NCBI RefSeq assembly: GCF_013450295.1
Contig: NZ_SKBR01000004.1
Location: forward strand, 609,501 to 673,500
Source of the DNA: Streptomyces sp. AJS327
GTDB lineage: Bacteria > Actinomycetota > Actinomycetes > Streptomycetales > Streptomycetaceae
Length of the DNA: 64,000 nt
Direction of reading: 5' to 3'
Part shown: positions 7,765-15,992 of the stretch, piece after piece
Layout of the letters: each line of letters begins with the position of its first letter
How positions within the stretch are numbered: position 1 is the stretch's first letter
Program-made: the position numbers and the translations under genes
Notes under the pieces: generated by a model
What the model saw: the letters and a program-made list of their open reading frames with translations, nothing else
What the model was told of the DNA's origin: nothing
The model's database searches: none

Positions 7765-9348
7765 TCACCCGGGTGTGGACGAGGTGGCATCGGCGTGCGC
7801 GGTGGCCGGAGCCGGTTCGCGCAGTTCCGCGAGCTGGTCGAGGAACCAGCGCTCCGGGGGGAGCGCGGTGGCCGCGGCGGCCAGTCGGCGGTTCCGTCGC
7901 GCCCGTTCGTCCGGCGGCATGGTCAGCGCCGCGTCCAGCGCCCGCGCCGTACCGGCGACGTCGTACGGATTGACGGCGATCGCGTCCTCACCCAGCTCCG
8001 CGAAGGCGCCCGCCTCGCGGGAGAGCACCAGCGCGCACCCCTCGTCCGAGACGACCGGCACCTCCTTGGCGACCAGGTTCATCCCGTCCCTGATCGGGTT
8101 GACCAGCGCCACGTCCGCGATCCGGTAGGCGGCGAGCGAGCGCGCGAAGTCGTCCTTGACGTGCAGCAGCACCGGGGTCCAACCGGGCCGCCCGAAGTCT
8201 GTGTTGATCTCCTCGGCGACGCGGGCGACCTCGGCGGTGTAGTCGCGGTAGACGGCGAGGTCCTGCCGGGAGGGGTAGGCGAACGCCAGGTGCGTCACCC
8301 GCTCCTGCCAGTGCGGGTAGTGCGTCAGCAGATAGCGGTAGGCCCGCAGGCCGCGCACGATGTTCTTGGACAGCTCCGTCCGGTCCACCCGGACGATCAC
8401 CCGCCGCCGCTCCCCGCCCTCGGCGCTCGGCGCCGCGCCCGCCGTCGCGCCCGTCTCCGTGAGGCCGTCGATCTGTGCGCGGAGGGCGGTGACGCGCTCC
8501 GCCACGTCCGGCCGGTGCGCGCGCTCGCGCAGGAAGTCCCCGTCGGCACCCAGACCGTGCACCCCGATCCGGGTGGTGCGCCCGGCGTGACTGACGCGCA
8601 GTTCGCCCTTCCCGCGCGCCCCGCCGCTGACCTCGGCGCCGAGCACCCGGACACAGCAGTCGGCGAAGGACTCGGCCCAGCGCGAGGTCAGGAACGCCGC
8701 GCGGTCGGCGCCGAGCACACCGCGCAGCACCCGCGCCGCCACGTCGTCCGGGCAGCTGTCGGGCAGCAGCCGGTAGTAGTCGGGCGGTGCCCACGGGGTG
8801 TGCGAGAAGTGGCCGATCCGCAGGTCGGGGCGGCGGTCCCGGAGCAGCCCCGGGACCAGGGTGAGGTGGTAGTCCTGTACGAGGACGGTGGCGCCGTCGG
8901 CCGCCTCGCTGGCCAGCGCCTCCGCGAAGGCGGCGTTGTACGCCTCGTACGCGGCCCACTGCCGCTCGAACTCCTCGGCGAAGGCGGGTTCGAGGGGCGT
9001 CTGGTACAGCAGGTGGTGGACGAACCAGAGGACCGAGTTCGCGACGCCGTTGTAGGCGAGGGTGAACACCTCCGCCGGGATGTCCAGCATCCGGACGGCC
9101 TGACCGCCGGTGTCCGCCGAGTCCAGCCGGGCGCCCGCCCGGCTCGCCGCCGCCCGGTCGGCGTCGCCCAGCGCGGCGCACACCCAGAGCGCCCCCGCCT
9201 CCGGCCCGATCGCCGAGAGACCGGATACGAGCCCCCCACCCCCACGCTTCGCGGTGAGTCCACCGCCCTCGGCGCGGGTGTAGCTGACCGGCCCGCGATT
9301 GGACGCGACCAGCACCTGGGCCGGACGCACCTCGGCATGAGCGACCAT
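7765..9348 (-). CDS. otsA: Alpha,alpha-trehalose-6-phosphate synthase (GT20)
   Basis: The 527-residue product transfers glucose from a nucleotide sugar to glucose-6-phosphate. The N-terminus has the GT20 glycine-rich motif (SNRGPVSYT, then KRGGGGLVSGL). Further motifs are VQDYHLTLVPGLLRD, IGHFSHTPW, VDRTELSKNI for the sugar-nucleotide site, and NPIRDGMNLVAKE near the C-terminus. There is no attached TPP phosphatase domain. The stop of the upstream glycosyltransferase gene lies 29 bp before this start, so the two are probably co-transcribed. Together they point to compatible-solute synthesis from activated glucose. A separate otsB is not visible nearby. Confidence 0.93.
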   Translation of the reverse strand: MVAHAEVRPAQVLVASNRGPVSYTRAEGGGLTAKRGGGGLVSGLSAIGPEAGALWVCAALGDADRAAASRAGARLDSADTGGQAVRMLDIPAEVFTLAYNGVANSVLWFVHHLLYQTPLEPAFAEEFERQWAAYEAYNAAFAEALASEAADGATVLVQDYHLTLVPGLLRDRRPDLRIGHFSHTPWAPPDYYRLLPDSCPDDVAARVLRGVLGADRAAFLTSRWAESFADCCVRVLGAEVSGGARGKGELRVSHAGRTTRIGVHGLGADGDFLRERAHRPDVAERVTALRAQIDGLTETGATAGAAPSAEGGERRRVIVRVDRTELSKNIVRGLRAYRYLLTHYPHWQERVTHLAFAYPSRQDLAVYRDYTAEVARVAEEINTDFGRPGWTPVLLHVKDDFARSLAAYRIADVALVNPIRDGMNLVAKEVPVVSDEGCALVLSREAGAFAELGEDAIAVNPYDVAGTARALDAALTMPPDERARRNRRLAAAATALPPERWFLDQLAELREPAPATAHADATSSTPG

Positions 9349-9377
9349 GGCCGGAGCCTAGCCTCCGGGCGAACCGC

Positions 9378-10595
9378 TCAAACGCCCGTTCCCCCGCGGT
9401 ACTCGGGGATACCGCGCATCGGGGGCCTCTCCTCGGCCTCGACGGGCCACGTGCGCGGAGCGAAGCCGCCCGAAGGGCCGCGGTCGAACTGGGTGAGCCG
9501 GAGGTTCCGGGGCGCCCTGCCCAGCCGCCGCTCGGCGGTGGCGAGGATGGCGGCCGCCATCCTGCCCAGCGCCCGCGCGTCCTGGTGCCTGTGGTGCCGC
9601 ACGCCCACGTCGACCTGCGCCAGCGCGTCCAGGCCGGCCAGCTCCAGCGCGTCGACCAGCAGTCCCAGCTCCACGCCGTAGCCGACCGGGAAGGGCAGCC
9701 GCTCCAGCAGCTCCCGCCGGGCCGCGTACTCCCCGCCGAGCGGCTGGACGAAGCCAGCCAGCCGAGGCCAGTGCAGGTTGATCAGGGGGCGGGCGACCAG
9801 CTCGGTCACCCTCCCGCCGCCGCTCGGACTCCCCTCCCGTCCCTGGCCGTCCCCGTCCCGCCCACCGGACGCCGTCCCGGACACTCCCGCCTCCTCCCCG
9901 GCTCCGGCCAGGGACGAGCCGACCTCGGACCCGGGCTCGGACCCGGACCCGCTCTCGGCCCCGGCCCCGGCACCCGACCAGATGCCGGACTCCGTTCCGG
10001 ACTCCGTACGGGACCCGGCTTCCGCCCCGGCCTCTGACCGGGGCGCGGACGGAGTCGGGGGGCTGGTGGGGGAGGAGTCCGTCGTGGGCTCGTCCGGCAC
10101 GCTGCCCAGCGGACGCTCGTACATCGCCTTCACCAGCCGAAGACTCGGATCGGCCAGCAGGGGACCGACGATCCCGGTGACGAAGGCGGGGGAGAAGCTG
10201 GTCAGGTCGGCGTCCACGAAACAGACCAGGTCGCCCTCGGTGACCAGTAGTGAGCGCCACAGCACCTCGCCCTTCCCGAGCCGGGCGGGCAGCCGGGGCA
10301 GCACCTCGTCCCGGTGGATCACCTTGGCTCCCGCTGCCGCGGCCACCTCGGCCGTGCGGTCACTGGAGCCCGAGTCCATCACCACCAGCTCGTCCACCAG
10401 CGGAACGTCCCCGGTCATCAGCTCGCCGCGGATCACGGACGCTATCCGGCCGACCGTCCGCTCCTCGTTCAGCGCGGGCAGCACTACGCTGACCGTGTCC
10501 CCCGTCCGCCGTTTGTCCGCGAGCAGGCGCTCCAGCGGCCAGTCGGCCGCGGTCCAGGAGCGGCACCGAAGCCAAGAGCCCACCTCGTCGAGCAC
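9378..10595 (-). CDS. gpgS: Glucosyl-3-phosphoglycerate synthase-like glycosyltransferase (GpgS, GT81/GT2) with large low-complexity insert
   Basis: The GTG start at 10595 has a perfect AGGAGG 7 nt upstream, giving 405 residues. The GT-A core shows VSVVLPALNEERTVGR (38-50), VMDSGSSDRT (72-81) and the metal-binding DAD (128-130, FVDADLTSF). After about residue 262 come LVARPLINLHWPRLAGFVQPLGGEYA and GYGVELGLLVD. This layout is that of GpgS, which joins UDP-glucose to 3-phosphoglycerate as the first step to glucosylglycerate and methylglucose lipopolysaccharides. Residues 166-261 are a Ser/Gly/Ala/Glu-rich low-complexity segment, absent from compact family members as I know them, placed between the acceptor loop and the base-binding part. 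The matching phosphatase GpgP is not in view. Confidence 0.8.
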   Translation of the reverse strand: MLDEVGSWLRCRSWTAADWPLERLLADKRRTGDTVSVVLPALNEERTVGRIASVIRGELMTGDVPLVDELVVMDSGSSDRTAEVAAAAGAKVIHRDEVLPRLPARLGKGEVLWRSLLVTEGDLVCFVDADLTSFSPAFVTGIVGPLLADPSLRLVKAMYERPLGSVPDEPTTDSSPTSPPTPSAPRSEAGAEAGSRTESGTESGIWSGAGAGAESGSGSEPGSEVGSSLAGAGEEAGVSGTASGGRDGDGQGREGSPSGGGRVTELVARPLINLHWPRLAGFVQPLGGEYAARRELLERLPFPVGYGVELGLLVDALELAGLDALAQVDVGVRHHRHQDARALGRMAAAILATAERRLGRAPRNLRLTQFDRGPSGGFAPRTWPVEAEERPPMRGIPEYRGGTGV

Positions 10596-10816
10596 GTTCG
10601 CGCCTCCTGGAAGATCAATCTCGCGGAACGGACAGCTGGTTCCGAGCAGCCCGTTGTCGGTTACAGTCTTGAGCAACGCGCATGACCACGGCGTATCGGG
10701 GTCCGCGTGTCACAAACGCCCGACGGCCCTCCCGTCGTCGGAAGGCGACGCGCGTCGGCGCCGATCGGCATCCGCCGATCTCCGTCGACGTACCGGTCGC
10801 TGTCGGTGCCATACAG

Positions 10817-10954
10817 CTCATCCAGAGGGGCAGAGGGATCCGGCCCGTTGAAGCCCCGGCAACCCTCCCGCGCGCACTCGCTCATTCCTGCGAGGCCGCC
10901 GTGGGGAAGGTGCCAATTCCGGCCCGAAGTGAAATACGCCTCGGGGAAGATGAG
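10817..10954 (+). ncRNA. SAM-I (S-box) riboswitch upstream of metM
   Basis: All hallmarks of the S-box are present in order. P1 pairs CTCATC (10817-10822) with GATGAG (10949-10954). The 5' core reads AGAGGGGCAGAGGGATCCGG, followed by GTTGAAGCCCCGGCAACC, which matches the conserved GAUGAAGCC...GGCAACC. Then come a variable P3, GGAAGGTGCCAATTCC (the conserved GGUGCUAAUUCC region) and the closing strand. The 3' strand of P1 runs straight into the Shine-Dalgarno region GAGGAAGG. Ligand-stabilised P1 would therefore compete with ribosome loading, suggesting translational control. S-adenosylmethionine is the expected ligand, and the downstream gene should be off when SAM is plentiful. Confidence 0.93.
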
Positions 10955-10971
10955 GAAGGGCCTCGCTTTTT

Positions 10972-12273
10972 ATGGCTGTGCACACCGCTGCCCCCGACGC
11001 GCCCGCCGCGCGCGCTACCTCCGCCGATTTCGGTCCCGCCACGGCGCTGTCCTGTCGCGAATGCGGAGAGCGTTTCCCGCTCAGCCCGATCTTCGCCTGC
11101 GAGAGCTGTTTCGGCCCGCTGGAGATCGCCTACGAGCTGCCCGTCGGCGACCCCGAGGCGCTGCGGCGCCGCATCGAGTCGGGTCCGGACAACATCTGGC
11201 GCTACGCGCCGCTGCTGCCGGTCCCCGCCGACGTGGCGGCCCACCCGAACATCAACCCCGGGTTCACGCGGCTCGTCGAGGCCCGGAACCTCGCCCGTGA
11301 GCTGGGCGTCACCGGCTCGCTGCACGTCAAGGACGACTCCGGTAACCCGACGCACTCCTTCAAGGACCGGGTGGTGGCCATCGCCGTCGAGGCCGCGCGG
11401 ACCTTCGGCTTCACCACCCTCTCCTGTTCCTCCACCGGCAACCTGGCCGGAGCGGTGGGCGCGGCGGCGGCCCGCGCGGGATTCCGCTCCTGCGTCTTCA
11501 TCCCGCACGACCTGGAACAGGGAAAGGTCGTGATGGCCGCCGTCTATGGCGGAGAACTGGTCGGCATCGAGGGAAACTACGATGACGTGAACCGCTTCTG
11601 CTCGGAACTCATCGGAGATCCGCTGGGTGAGGGCTGGGGCTTTGTGAACGTCAATCTCCGGCCGTATTACGGCGAGGGTTCCAAAACGCTCGCCTACGAG
11701 ATCTGCGAACAGCTCGGCTGGCGACTTCCCGACCAGATCGTCATTCCCATCGCGTCCGGTTCCCAACTCACCAAAATCGACAAGGGGCTGAAGGAACTCA
11801 TCCAGCTCGGTCTGGTGGAGGACCGTCCCTACCGGATTTTCGGCGCGCAGGCCGAGGGCTGCTCACCGGTTTCCCGGGCGTTCAAGGAGGGCCACGACGT
11901 GGTCCGTCCCGTCCGGCCGGACACCATCGCCAAGTCCCTGGCGATCGGCAACCCGGCCGACGGCCCCTACGTCCTCGACATCGCCCGCCGGACCGGCGGA
12001 GCGGTGGAGGACGTGACAGACGCCCAGGTGGTGGACGCCATCAAGCTGCTCGCCCGTACCGAGGGGATCTTCGCCGAGACCGCGGGCGGCGTCACGCTCG
12101 GCGTCACCCGGAAGCTGATCGAGGCCGGCGCGCTCGACCCCACGCTCAGCACCGTGGTGCTGAACACGGGCGACGGCCTCAAGACGCTCGACGCGGTGGC
12201 GCCCAGCTGCGGCCCGTCCGCCGTGATCAGGCCCAGTCTCGACGCCTTCCGCGCCGCAGGACTCTCCGGGTGA
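10972..12273 (+). CDS. metM: MetM-type homocysteine synthase (threonine synthase homologue, PLP enzyme)
   Basis: The 433-residue protein looks like threonine synthase: a type II PLP fold with Lys131 in HSFKDR, SSTGNLAGAV as the phosphate-binding loop, and IASGSQLTKI. It also has an N-terminal CxxC...CxxC zinc-ribbon-like pair (Cys28/31 and 43/46). Automated annotation would say ThrC. Two facts argue otherwise: a SAM-I riboswitch controls it, which suits methionine rather than threonine synthesis, and a MoaD/ThiS-like carrier follows on the same strand. This is the organisation of Streptomyces MetM/MetO (Hasebe and coworkers), where MetM uses O-phosphohomoserine and thiocarboxylated MetO to form homocysteine. 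The substrate choice is inferred from context. Confidence 0.85.
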   Translation: MAVHTAAPDAPAARATSADFGPATALSCRECGERFPLSPIFACESCFGPLEIAYELPVGDPEALRRRIESGPDNIWRYAPLLPVPADVAAHPNINPGFTRLVEARNLARELGVTGSLHVKDDSGNPTHSFKDRVVAIAVEAARTFGFTTLSCSSTGNLAGAVGAAAARAGFRSCVFIPHDLEQGKVVMAAVYGGELVGIEGNYDDVNRFCSELIGDPLGEGWGFVNVNLRPYYGEGSKTLAYEICEQLGWRLPDQIVIPIASGSQLTKIDKGLKELIQLGLVEDRPYRIFGAQAEGCSPVSRAFKEGHDVVRPVRPDTIAKSLAIGNPADGPYVLDIARRTGGAVEDVTDAQVVDAIKLLARTEGIFAETAGGVTLGVTRKLIEAGALDPTLSTVVLNTGDGLKTLDAVAPSCGPSAVIRPSLDAFRAAGLSG

Positions 12274-12875
12274 ACCGGGCCGCTCCCCGGCGGCCCACCA
12301 CCCGGCGGAACCGGTAGGCGATCGGCCGCCCGGGACCGAGCCCGGCACCGGCGGGGGCTCCGGACCACGCGACGGACCGCGTCCCACCCGTTGCCCCGGA
12401 ACGGCCCAGGACCGTCCGTACCGCCACGAAGCCGGCACGGACCGGATCAGACCAGATCAGACCAGATCGGACGGGACCGGACCGGCTGCGACCGAACGGA
12501 TCGGACCCGGAGCCGAGGGCCGACGCCTGGCGAGGGCCCGAGGGTGTCGGAGGTGAACGTCGGTGGGCCGGCGGCGCGGGCTCCGGTCGCCCGGCTCCGC
12601 GGCCGACCGGGCGTCGCCACCGCCCCTCGGCGCGGTGCGGCGTGGAACCGGGAAGTGGCCGGACGGGCGGGCGCGACCGTCCTGACCCGAGCCTCGTCCG
12701 GTGGGCGCGGCGCGCGAGCCGCGTCCATCCCGTACCCCGTACCCCTCGTCAGCCTGCGTTCAGCCCACGAGCCCGTATATCCCGCACATCCCGTGATTCC
12801 GGACGAATCCCATCTGTGTCGCGGACGGTGCGGAACACCGTGAACACCACACACATCGCAGAGAGAGTGAATCGC
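12274..12875. other. Intergenic region between metM and metO, no gene seen
   Basis: About 600 bp separate the two genes, unusually wide for partners. A short tandem repeat (AGATCAGACC units) lies at 12445-12470. The region right before metO (12838-12870) is AT-richer and may carry a promoter. No second riboswitch is apparent, so metO may have its own start of transcription. Confidence 0.45.
12445..12470. repeat. 10-bp tandem repeat
   Basis: The unit AGATCAGACC is present about two and a half times between metM and metO. No function is apparent. Confidence 0.5.
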
Positions 12876-13157
12876 ATGAGCGTCAACGTCCGAATCCCGA
12901 CCATCCTGCGCACCTACACCGGGGGCGAGTCCGAGGTGACCGCCGACGGCGGAAAGCTCGCCGAGGTCCTGGCTGACCTGGAGAAGAACCACCCCGGAAT
13001 CGCCGCCCGGGTGCTGGACGACGAGGGCAAGCTGCGCCGCTTCGTGAACGTCTACGTGAACGACGACGACGTGCGTTTCGAGCAGGGTCTGGAGACGCCG
13101 ACGCCGGACGGTGCCGGGGTCTCGATCATCCCGGCCGTCGCGGGGGGCGCGCGCTGA
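12876..13157 (+). CDS. metO: MoaD/ThiS-family sulfur carrier protein (MetO)
   Basis: The 93-residue beta-grasp protein begins MSVNVRIPTILRTYTGGESE. It shows the MoaD/CysO pattern: a two-strand start, the LAEVLADLEKNHPGIAARVLD helix, VNVYVNDDDVRF, then IIPAVAGG. The Gly-Gly at 90-91 is where adenylation and thiocarboxylation occur, but two more residues (Ala-Arg) follow, so the diglycine is not terminal as encoded. Such extended carriers need a protease of the JAMM/Mec+ type before activation. Beside metM, the likely job is to deliver sulfide to O-phosphohomoserine for homocysteine formation. A general MoaD or CysO role is less likely because moa or cys genes are not adjacent. Confidence 0.85.
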   Translation: MSVNVRIPTILRTYTGGESEVTADGGKLAEVLADLEKNHPGIAARVLDDEGKLRRFVNVYVNDDDVRFEQGLETPTPDGAGVSIIPAVAGGAR

Positions 13158-13175
13158 CGCGCCCCTCCCGAGGTC

Positions 13176-13214
13176 CCACGGTGGTCCCGGGGCCCGCTCG
13201 GTCCCGGGGCCACC
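13176..13214 (+). terminator. Hairpin after metO
   Basis: Arms at 13176-13192 and 13198-13214 pair over 17 bp with two mismatches, 18 bp after the metO stop. This is a probable intrinsic terminator lacking a U-tract. Confidence 0.5.
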
Positions 13215-13618
13215 GTCGTACGGAGGTCACGCCCGGTGGCAGGGGGTCGCGCGGCCTCTCGGAGATGGGCGTGAGCACCCGTTCCGAGACGGTAGAGTGG
13301 CAGCATCCCCCAGCTCCACTTGTGTCAAACACATATGAGATCGCGACAAGTTGTGCCCGAAATCGGAGCGGCATTTGTCGTGTTGGTGGTGTTTGCCGGG
13401 CCCGAGTTGCCCCGCTTTTCCCCGAATTCAGCGGTAATCGGTAAAAGGCCGCGCCCAGAATTCTCGTCCGATTGACCTGTTGCACTGGGCGTCCGTCCAG
13501 ATACATTCAGCGGCGGTCGACGCGTTCCGGCGCACACCTCCGTCCATCCGGAGGTGAGGTCTGACCCGGGTTCGTGAAGTGCGGGCTCGTGCAAGGGCCA
13601 GTAATAGGGGAGTTAGGA
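13215..13618. other. Upstream region of the cold-shock gene
   Basis: About 400 bp without a gene. From 13320 to 13460 the base composition drops well below the local GC level. The region includes a short dyad around TGTGTCAAACACA (13321-13333). An AT-richer long leader is usual for cspA-type genes, whose mRNA leader controls cold induction. Confidence 0.4.
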
Positions 13619-13822
13619 ATGGCTCAGGGCACCGTCAAGTGGTTCAACGCGGAGAAGGGGTACGGCTTCATCGCGGTCGACGGTGGTGCGGACGTGTTCG
13701 TCCACTACAGCGCGATCCAGATGGACGGCTACCGCACCCTGGACGAAGGACAGCGGGTCGAGTTCGAGATTTCGCAGGGTCAGAAAGGGCCGCAGGCGGA
13801 CATGGTCCGTGTGACGGGCTGA
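13619..13822 (+). CDS. Cold-shock protein (CspA family)
   Basis: The 67-residue single cold-shock domain has both nucleic-acid motifs, KGYGFI (RNP1) and VFVHYSAI (RNP2). It starts MAQGTVKWFNAEKGYGF and ends GPQADMVRVTG. It binds single-stranded RNA and DNA and acts as an RNA chaperone. The RNP2 tyrosine (HYSAI rather than HFSAI) is common in Streptomyces paralogues. Its own long leader and a strong terminator frame it as a single-gene unit between metO and groEL. Confidence 0.95.
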   Translation: MAQGTVKWFNAEKGYGFIAVDGGADVFVHYSAIQMDGYRTLDEGQRVEFEISQGQKGPQADMVRVTG

Positions 13823-13850
13823 GCGCCGACCACATACTGCGCTGACTGAA

Positions 13851-13885
13851 GGTGGGGCCGCATCCCTCGGGGATGCGGCCCCACC
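13851..13885 (+). terminator. Very strong hairpin terminator after the cold-shock gene
   Basis: A perfect 16-bp stem, GGTGGGGCCGCATCCC against its complement, closes a 3-nt loop 29 bp after the stop. It is followed by a T/G-rich stretch. Confidence 0.8.
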
Positions 13886-13949
13886 TGTGTGCCCGCCCGT
13901 GTCTCCTGGTTGGTCTCCCGGCCACCGCCCTCGGGTGGCGCCTGCGGCG

Positions 13950-14012
13950 CTTGCACTCTGAGGGGGTGAGTGCTAATCATGGGCGTTAGCACTCACAGCA
14001 TGAGAGTGACAG
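13950..14012 (+). promoter_or_regulatory. Double CIRCE element (HrcA operator) upstream of groEL
   Basis: Four half sites follow one another with exactly 9 bp between each: CTTGCACTC (13950-13958), GAGTGCTAA (13968-13976), TTAGCACTC (13986-13994) and GAGTGACAG (14004-14012). The first two and the last two each form a CIRCE (TTAGCACTC-N9-GAGTGCTAA), each with one imperfect arm. The two perfect arms face each other in the middle. CIRCE is bound by HrcA, which represses groE under non-stress conditions. Confidence 0.9.
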
Positions 14013-14165
14013 AAGGACCGGGTCGGTGAGGTCCGCAAGCCGGGTGGGGCAAGGGACCGCCGGGCGGTGGGCCGTCCGTCGCGGGCGCCAGCGCGGTCCG
14101 GAGCAATCCACCCCTCACCCGTGGGCTTCGGCCGCGGGCGGGACCTCCAGGGAGGACCACTTCAC

Positions 14166-15794
14166 ATGGCCAAGATCATCGCGTTCGATGAGGAGGCGCG
14201 GCGCGGCCTTGAGCGCGGTATGAACCAGCTCGCTGACGCCGTCAAGGTCACGCTCGGCCCGAAGGGCCGCAACGTCGTGCTGGAGAAGAAGTGGGGCGCC
14301 CCCACGATCACCAACGACGGTGTCTCCATCGCCAAGGAGATCGAGCTCGAGGACTCCTACGAGAAGATCGGCGCTGAGCTGGTCAAGGAGGTCGCGAAGA
14401 AGACGGACGACGTCGCCGGTGACGGCACGACGACCGCGACCGTCCTGGCCCAGGCCCTCGTCAAGGAAGGTCTGCGCAACGTCGCCGCGGGCGCCAACCC
14501 GATGGCGCTGAAGCGCGGCATCGAGCGCGCCACCGAGGCCGTCTCCGCCGCCCTGCTGGAGCAGGCGAAGGACGTGGAGACCCGCGAGCAGATCGCCTCC
14601 ACCGCCTCCATCTCCGCCGGTGACCCGCAGATCGGCGAGCTGATCGCCGAGGCGATGGACAAGGTCGGCAAGGAAGGCGTCATCACCGTCGAGGAGTCGC
14701 AGACCTTCGGGCTGGAGCTGGAGCTCACCGAGGGCATGCGCTTCGACAAGGGCTACATCTCCGCCTACTTCGCCACCGACATGGAGCGGATGGAGGCGGA
14801 GCTGGAGGACCCCTACATCCTCATCGTCAACTCCAAGATCAGCAACGTGAAGGACCTCCTTCCGCTGCTGGAGAAGGTCATGCAGTCCGGCAAGCCGCTG
14901 CTGATCATCGCCGAGGACGTTGAGGGCGAGGCCCTGTCGACGCTGGTCGTCAACAAGATCCGCGGCACCTTCAAGTCCGTCGCCGTGAAGGCCCCGGGCT
15001 TCGGTGACCGTCGCAAGGCCATGCTCGGTGACATCGCCATCCTCACCGGTGGTCAGGTCATCTCCGAGGAGGTCGGCCTCAAGCTGGAGAACGCCGGTCT
15101 GGAGCTGCTGGGCCGCGCCCGCAAGGTCGTCATCACCAAGGACGAGACCACGATCGTGGACGGCTCGGGCGACACCGACCAGGTCGCCGGTCGCGTCGCG
15201 CAGATCCGCGCCGAGATCGAGAACTCCGACTCGGACTACGACCGCGAGAAGCTCCAGGAGCGCCTCGCGAAGCTGGCCGGTGGCGTGGCCGTCATCAAGG
15301 CCGGTGCCGCGACCGAGGTCGAGCTGAAGGAGCGGAAGCACCGCATCGAGGACGCGGTGCGGAACGCCAAGGCCGCCGTCGAGGAGGGCATCGTCGCCGG
15401 TGGTGGCGTGGCCCTGCTCCAGGCTTCCAGCGTCTTCGAGAAGCTGGAGCTGGAGGGCGACGAGGCCACCGGTGCCGCCGCCGTCAAGCTGGCGCTGGCC
15501 GCCCCGCTGAAGCAGATCGCCGTCAACGCCGGCCTTGAGGGCGGTGTGGTCACGGAGAAGGTGCGCAACCTGACCCCGGGCCACGGCCTGAACGCCGCGA
15601 CTGGTGAGTACGTCGACATGCTCGCCGAGGGCATCAACGACCCGGCGAAGGTGACGCGTTCGGCGCTCCAGAACGCCGCCTCCATCGCGGCGCTGTTCCT
15701 CACCACCGAGGCCGTCATCGCCGACAAGCCGGAGAAGGCCGCCGCTGGTGCGGACGCTGCCGCCGCCGGTGGCATGGGTGGCATGGACTTCTGA
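14166..15794 (+). CDS. groEL: Chaperonin GroEL (GroEL2 type, without groES)
   Basis: The 542-residue 60-kDa chaperonin begins MAKIIAFDEEARRGLERG. It has the ATP-binding DGTTT motif near residue 86 (AGDGTTTATVLAQ), the apical peptide-binding region, and the C-terminal AAAGGMGGMDF repeat. Fourteen subunits form the double ring that folds proteins in the cytosol. No groES is adjacent. Together with the GGM tail rather than a His-rich tail, this marks it as the stand-alone GroEL2 paralogue of actinobacteria, which is usually the essential one. The gene is preceded by a GGGAGG-like site and the double CIRCE. Its codon use is strongly biased, with many GGT and AAG codons, as in highly expressed genes. 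Confidence 0.97.
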   Translation: MAKIIAFDEEARRGLERGMNQLADAVKVTLGPKGRNVVLEKKWGAPTITNDGVSIAKEIELEDSYEKIGAELVKEVAKKTDDVAGDGTTTATVLAQALVKEGLRNVAAGANPMALKRGIERATEAVSAALLEQAKDVETREQIASTASISAGDPQIGELIAEAMDKVGKEGVITVEESQTFGLELELTEGMRFDKGYISAYFATDMERMEAELEDPYILIVNSKISNVKDLLPLLEKVMQSGKPLLIIAEDVEGEALSTLVVNKIRGTFKSVAVKAPGFGDRRKAMLGDIAILTGGQVISEEVGLKLENAGLELLGRARKVVITKDETTIVDGSGDTDQVAGRVAQIRAEIENSDSDYDREKLQERLAKLAGGVAVIKAGAATEVELKERKHRIEDAVRNAKAAVEEGIVAGGGVALLQASSVFEKLELEGDEATGAAAVKLALAAPLKQIAVNAGLEGGVVTEKVRNLTPGHGLNAATGEYVDMLAEGINDPAKVTRSALQNAASIAALFLTTEAVIADKPEKAAAGADAAAAGGMGGMDF

Positions 15795-15810
15795 TCCAGC
15801 CGCGCGGGCC

Positions 15811-15833
15811 GGGTTCGGGCACCGCCCGAACCC
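15811..15833 (+). terminator. Hairpin immediately after groEL
   Basis: GGGTTCGGGC pairs with GCCCGAACCC across a 3-nt loop, 17 bp beyond the stop. It is probably the first of two terminators. Confidence 0.65.
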
Positions 15834-15851
15834 CGGCCCATCCGGTCCGCT

Positions 15852-15888
15852 CCGAGGGCGGCACCCCCACGCGGGGTGCCGCCCTCGG
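15852..15888 (+). terminator. Second, longer hairpin after groEL
   Basis: A perfect 16-bp stem (15852-15867 with 15873-15888) with a 5-nt loop. Two consecutive hairpins insulate the next gene from strong groEL transcription. Confidence 0.75.
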
Positions 15889-15992
15889 CGTGTGCGGGCC
15901 GCTGTGGCGAGGGCCGCCGGGGTGGCTCCGGCCCGTGGCCCGCGGTGTGGACTTGACCCTCACCCCGTGTCAGACCCTGCACTGGAAGCACC

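Noticed and set aside
10972..12273. Housekeeping threonine synthase
   Set aside because: Riboswitch class and the adjacent sulfur carrier point to MetM. I cannot exclude dual activity.
13977..13994. Reading the groEL element as one inverted CIRCE
   Set aside because: The middle pair has the arms in the order opposite to the consensus. The outer-inner pairs give two canonical sites with correct 9-bp spacing.
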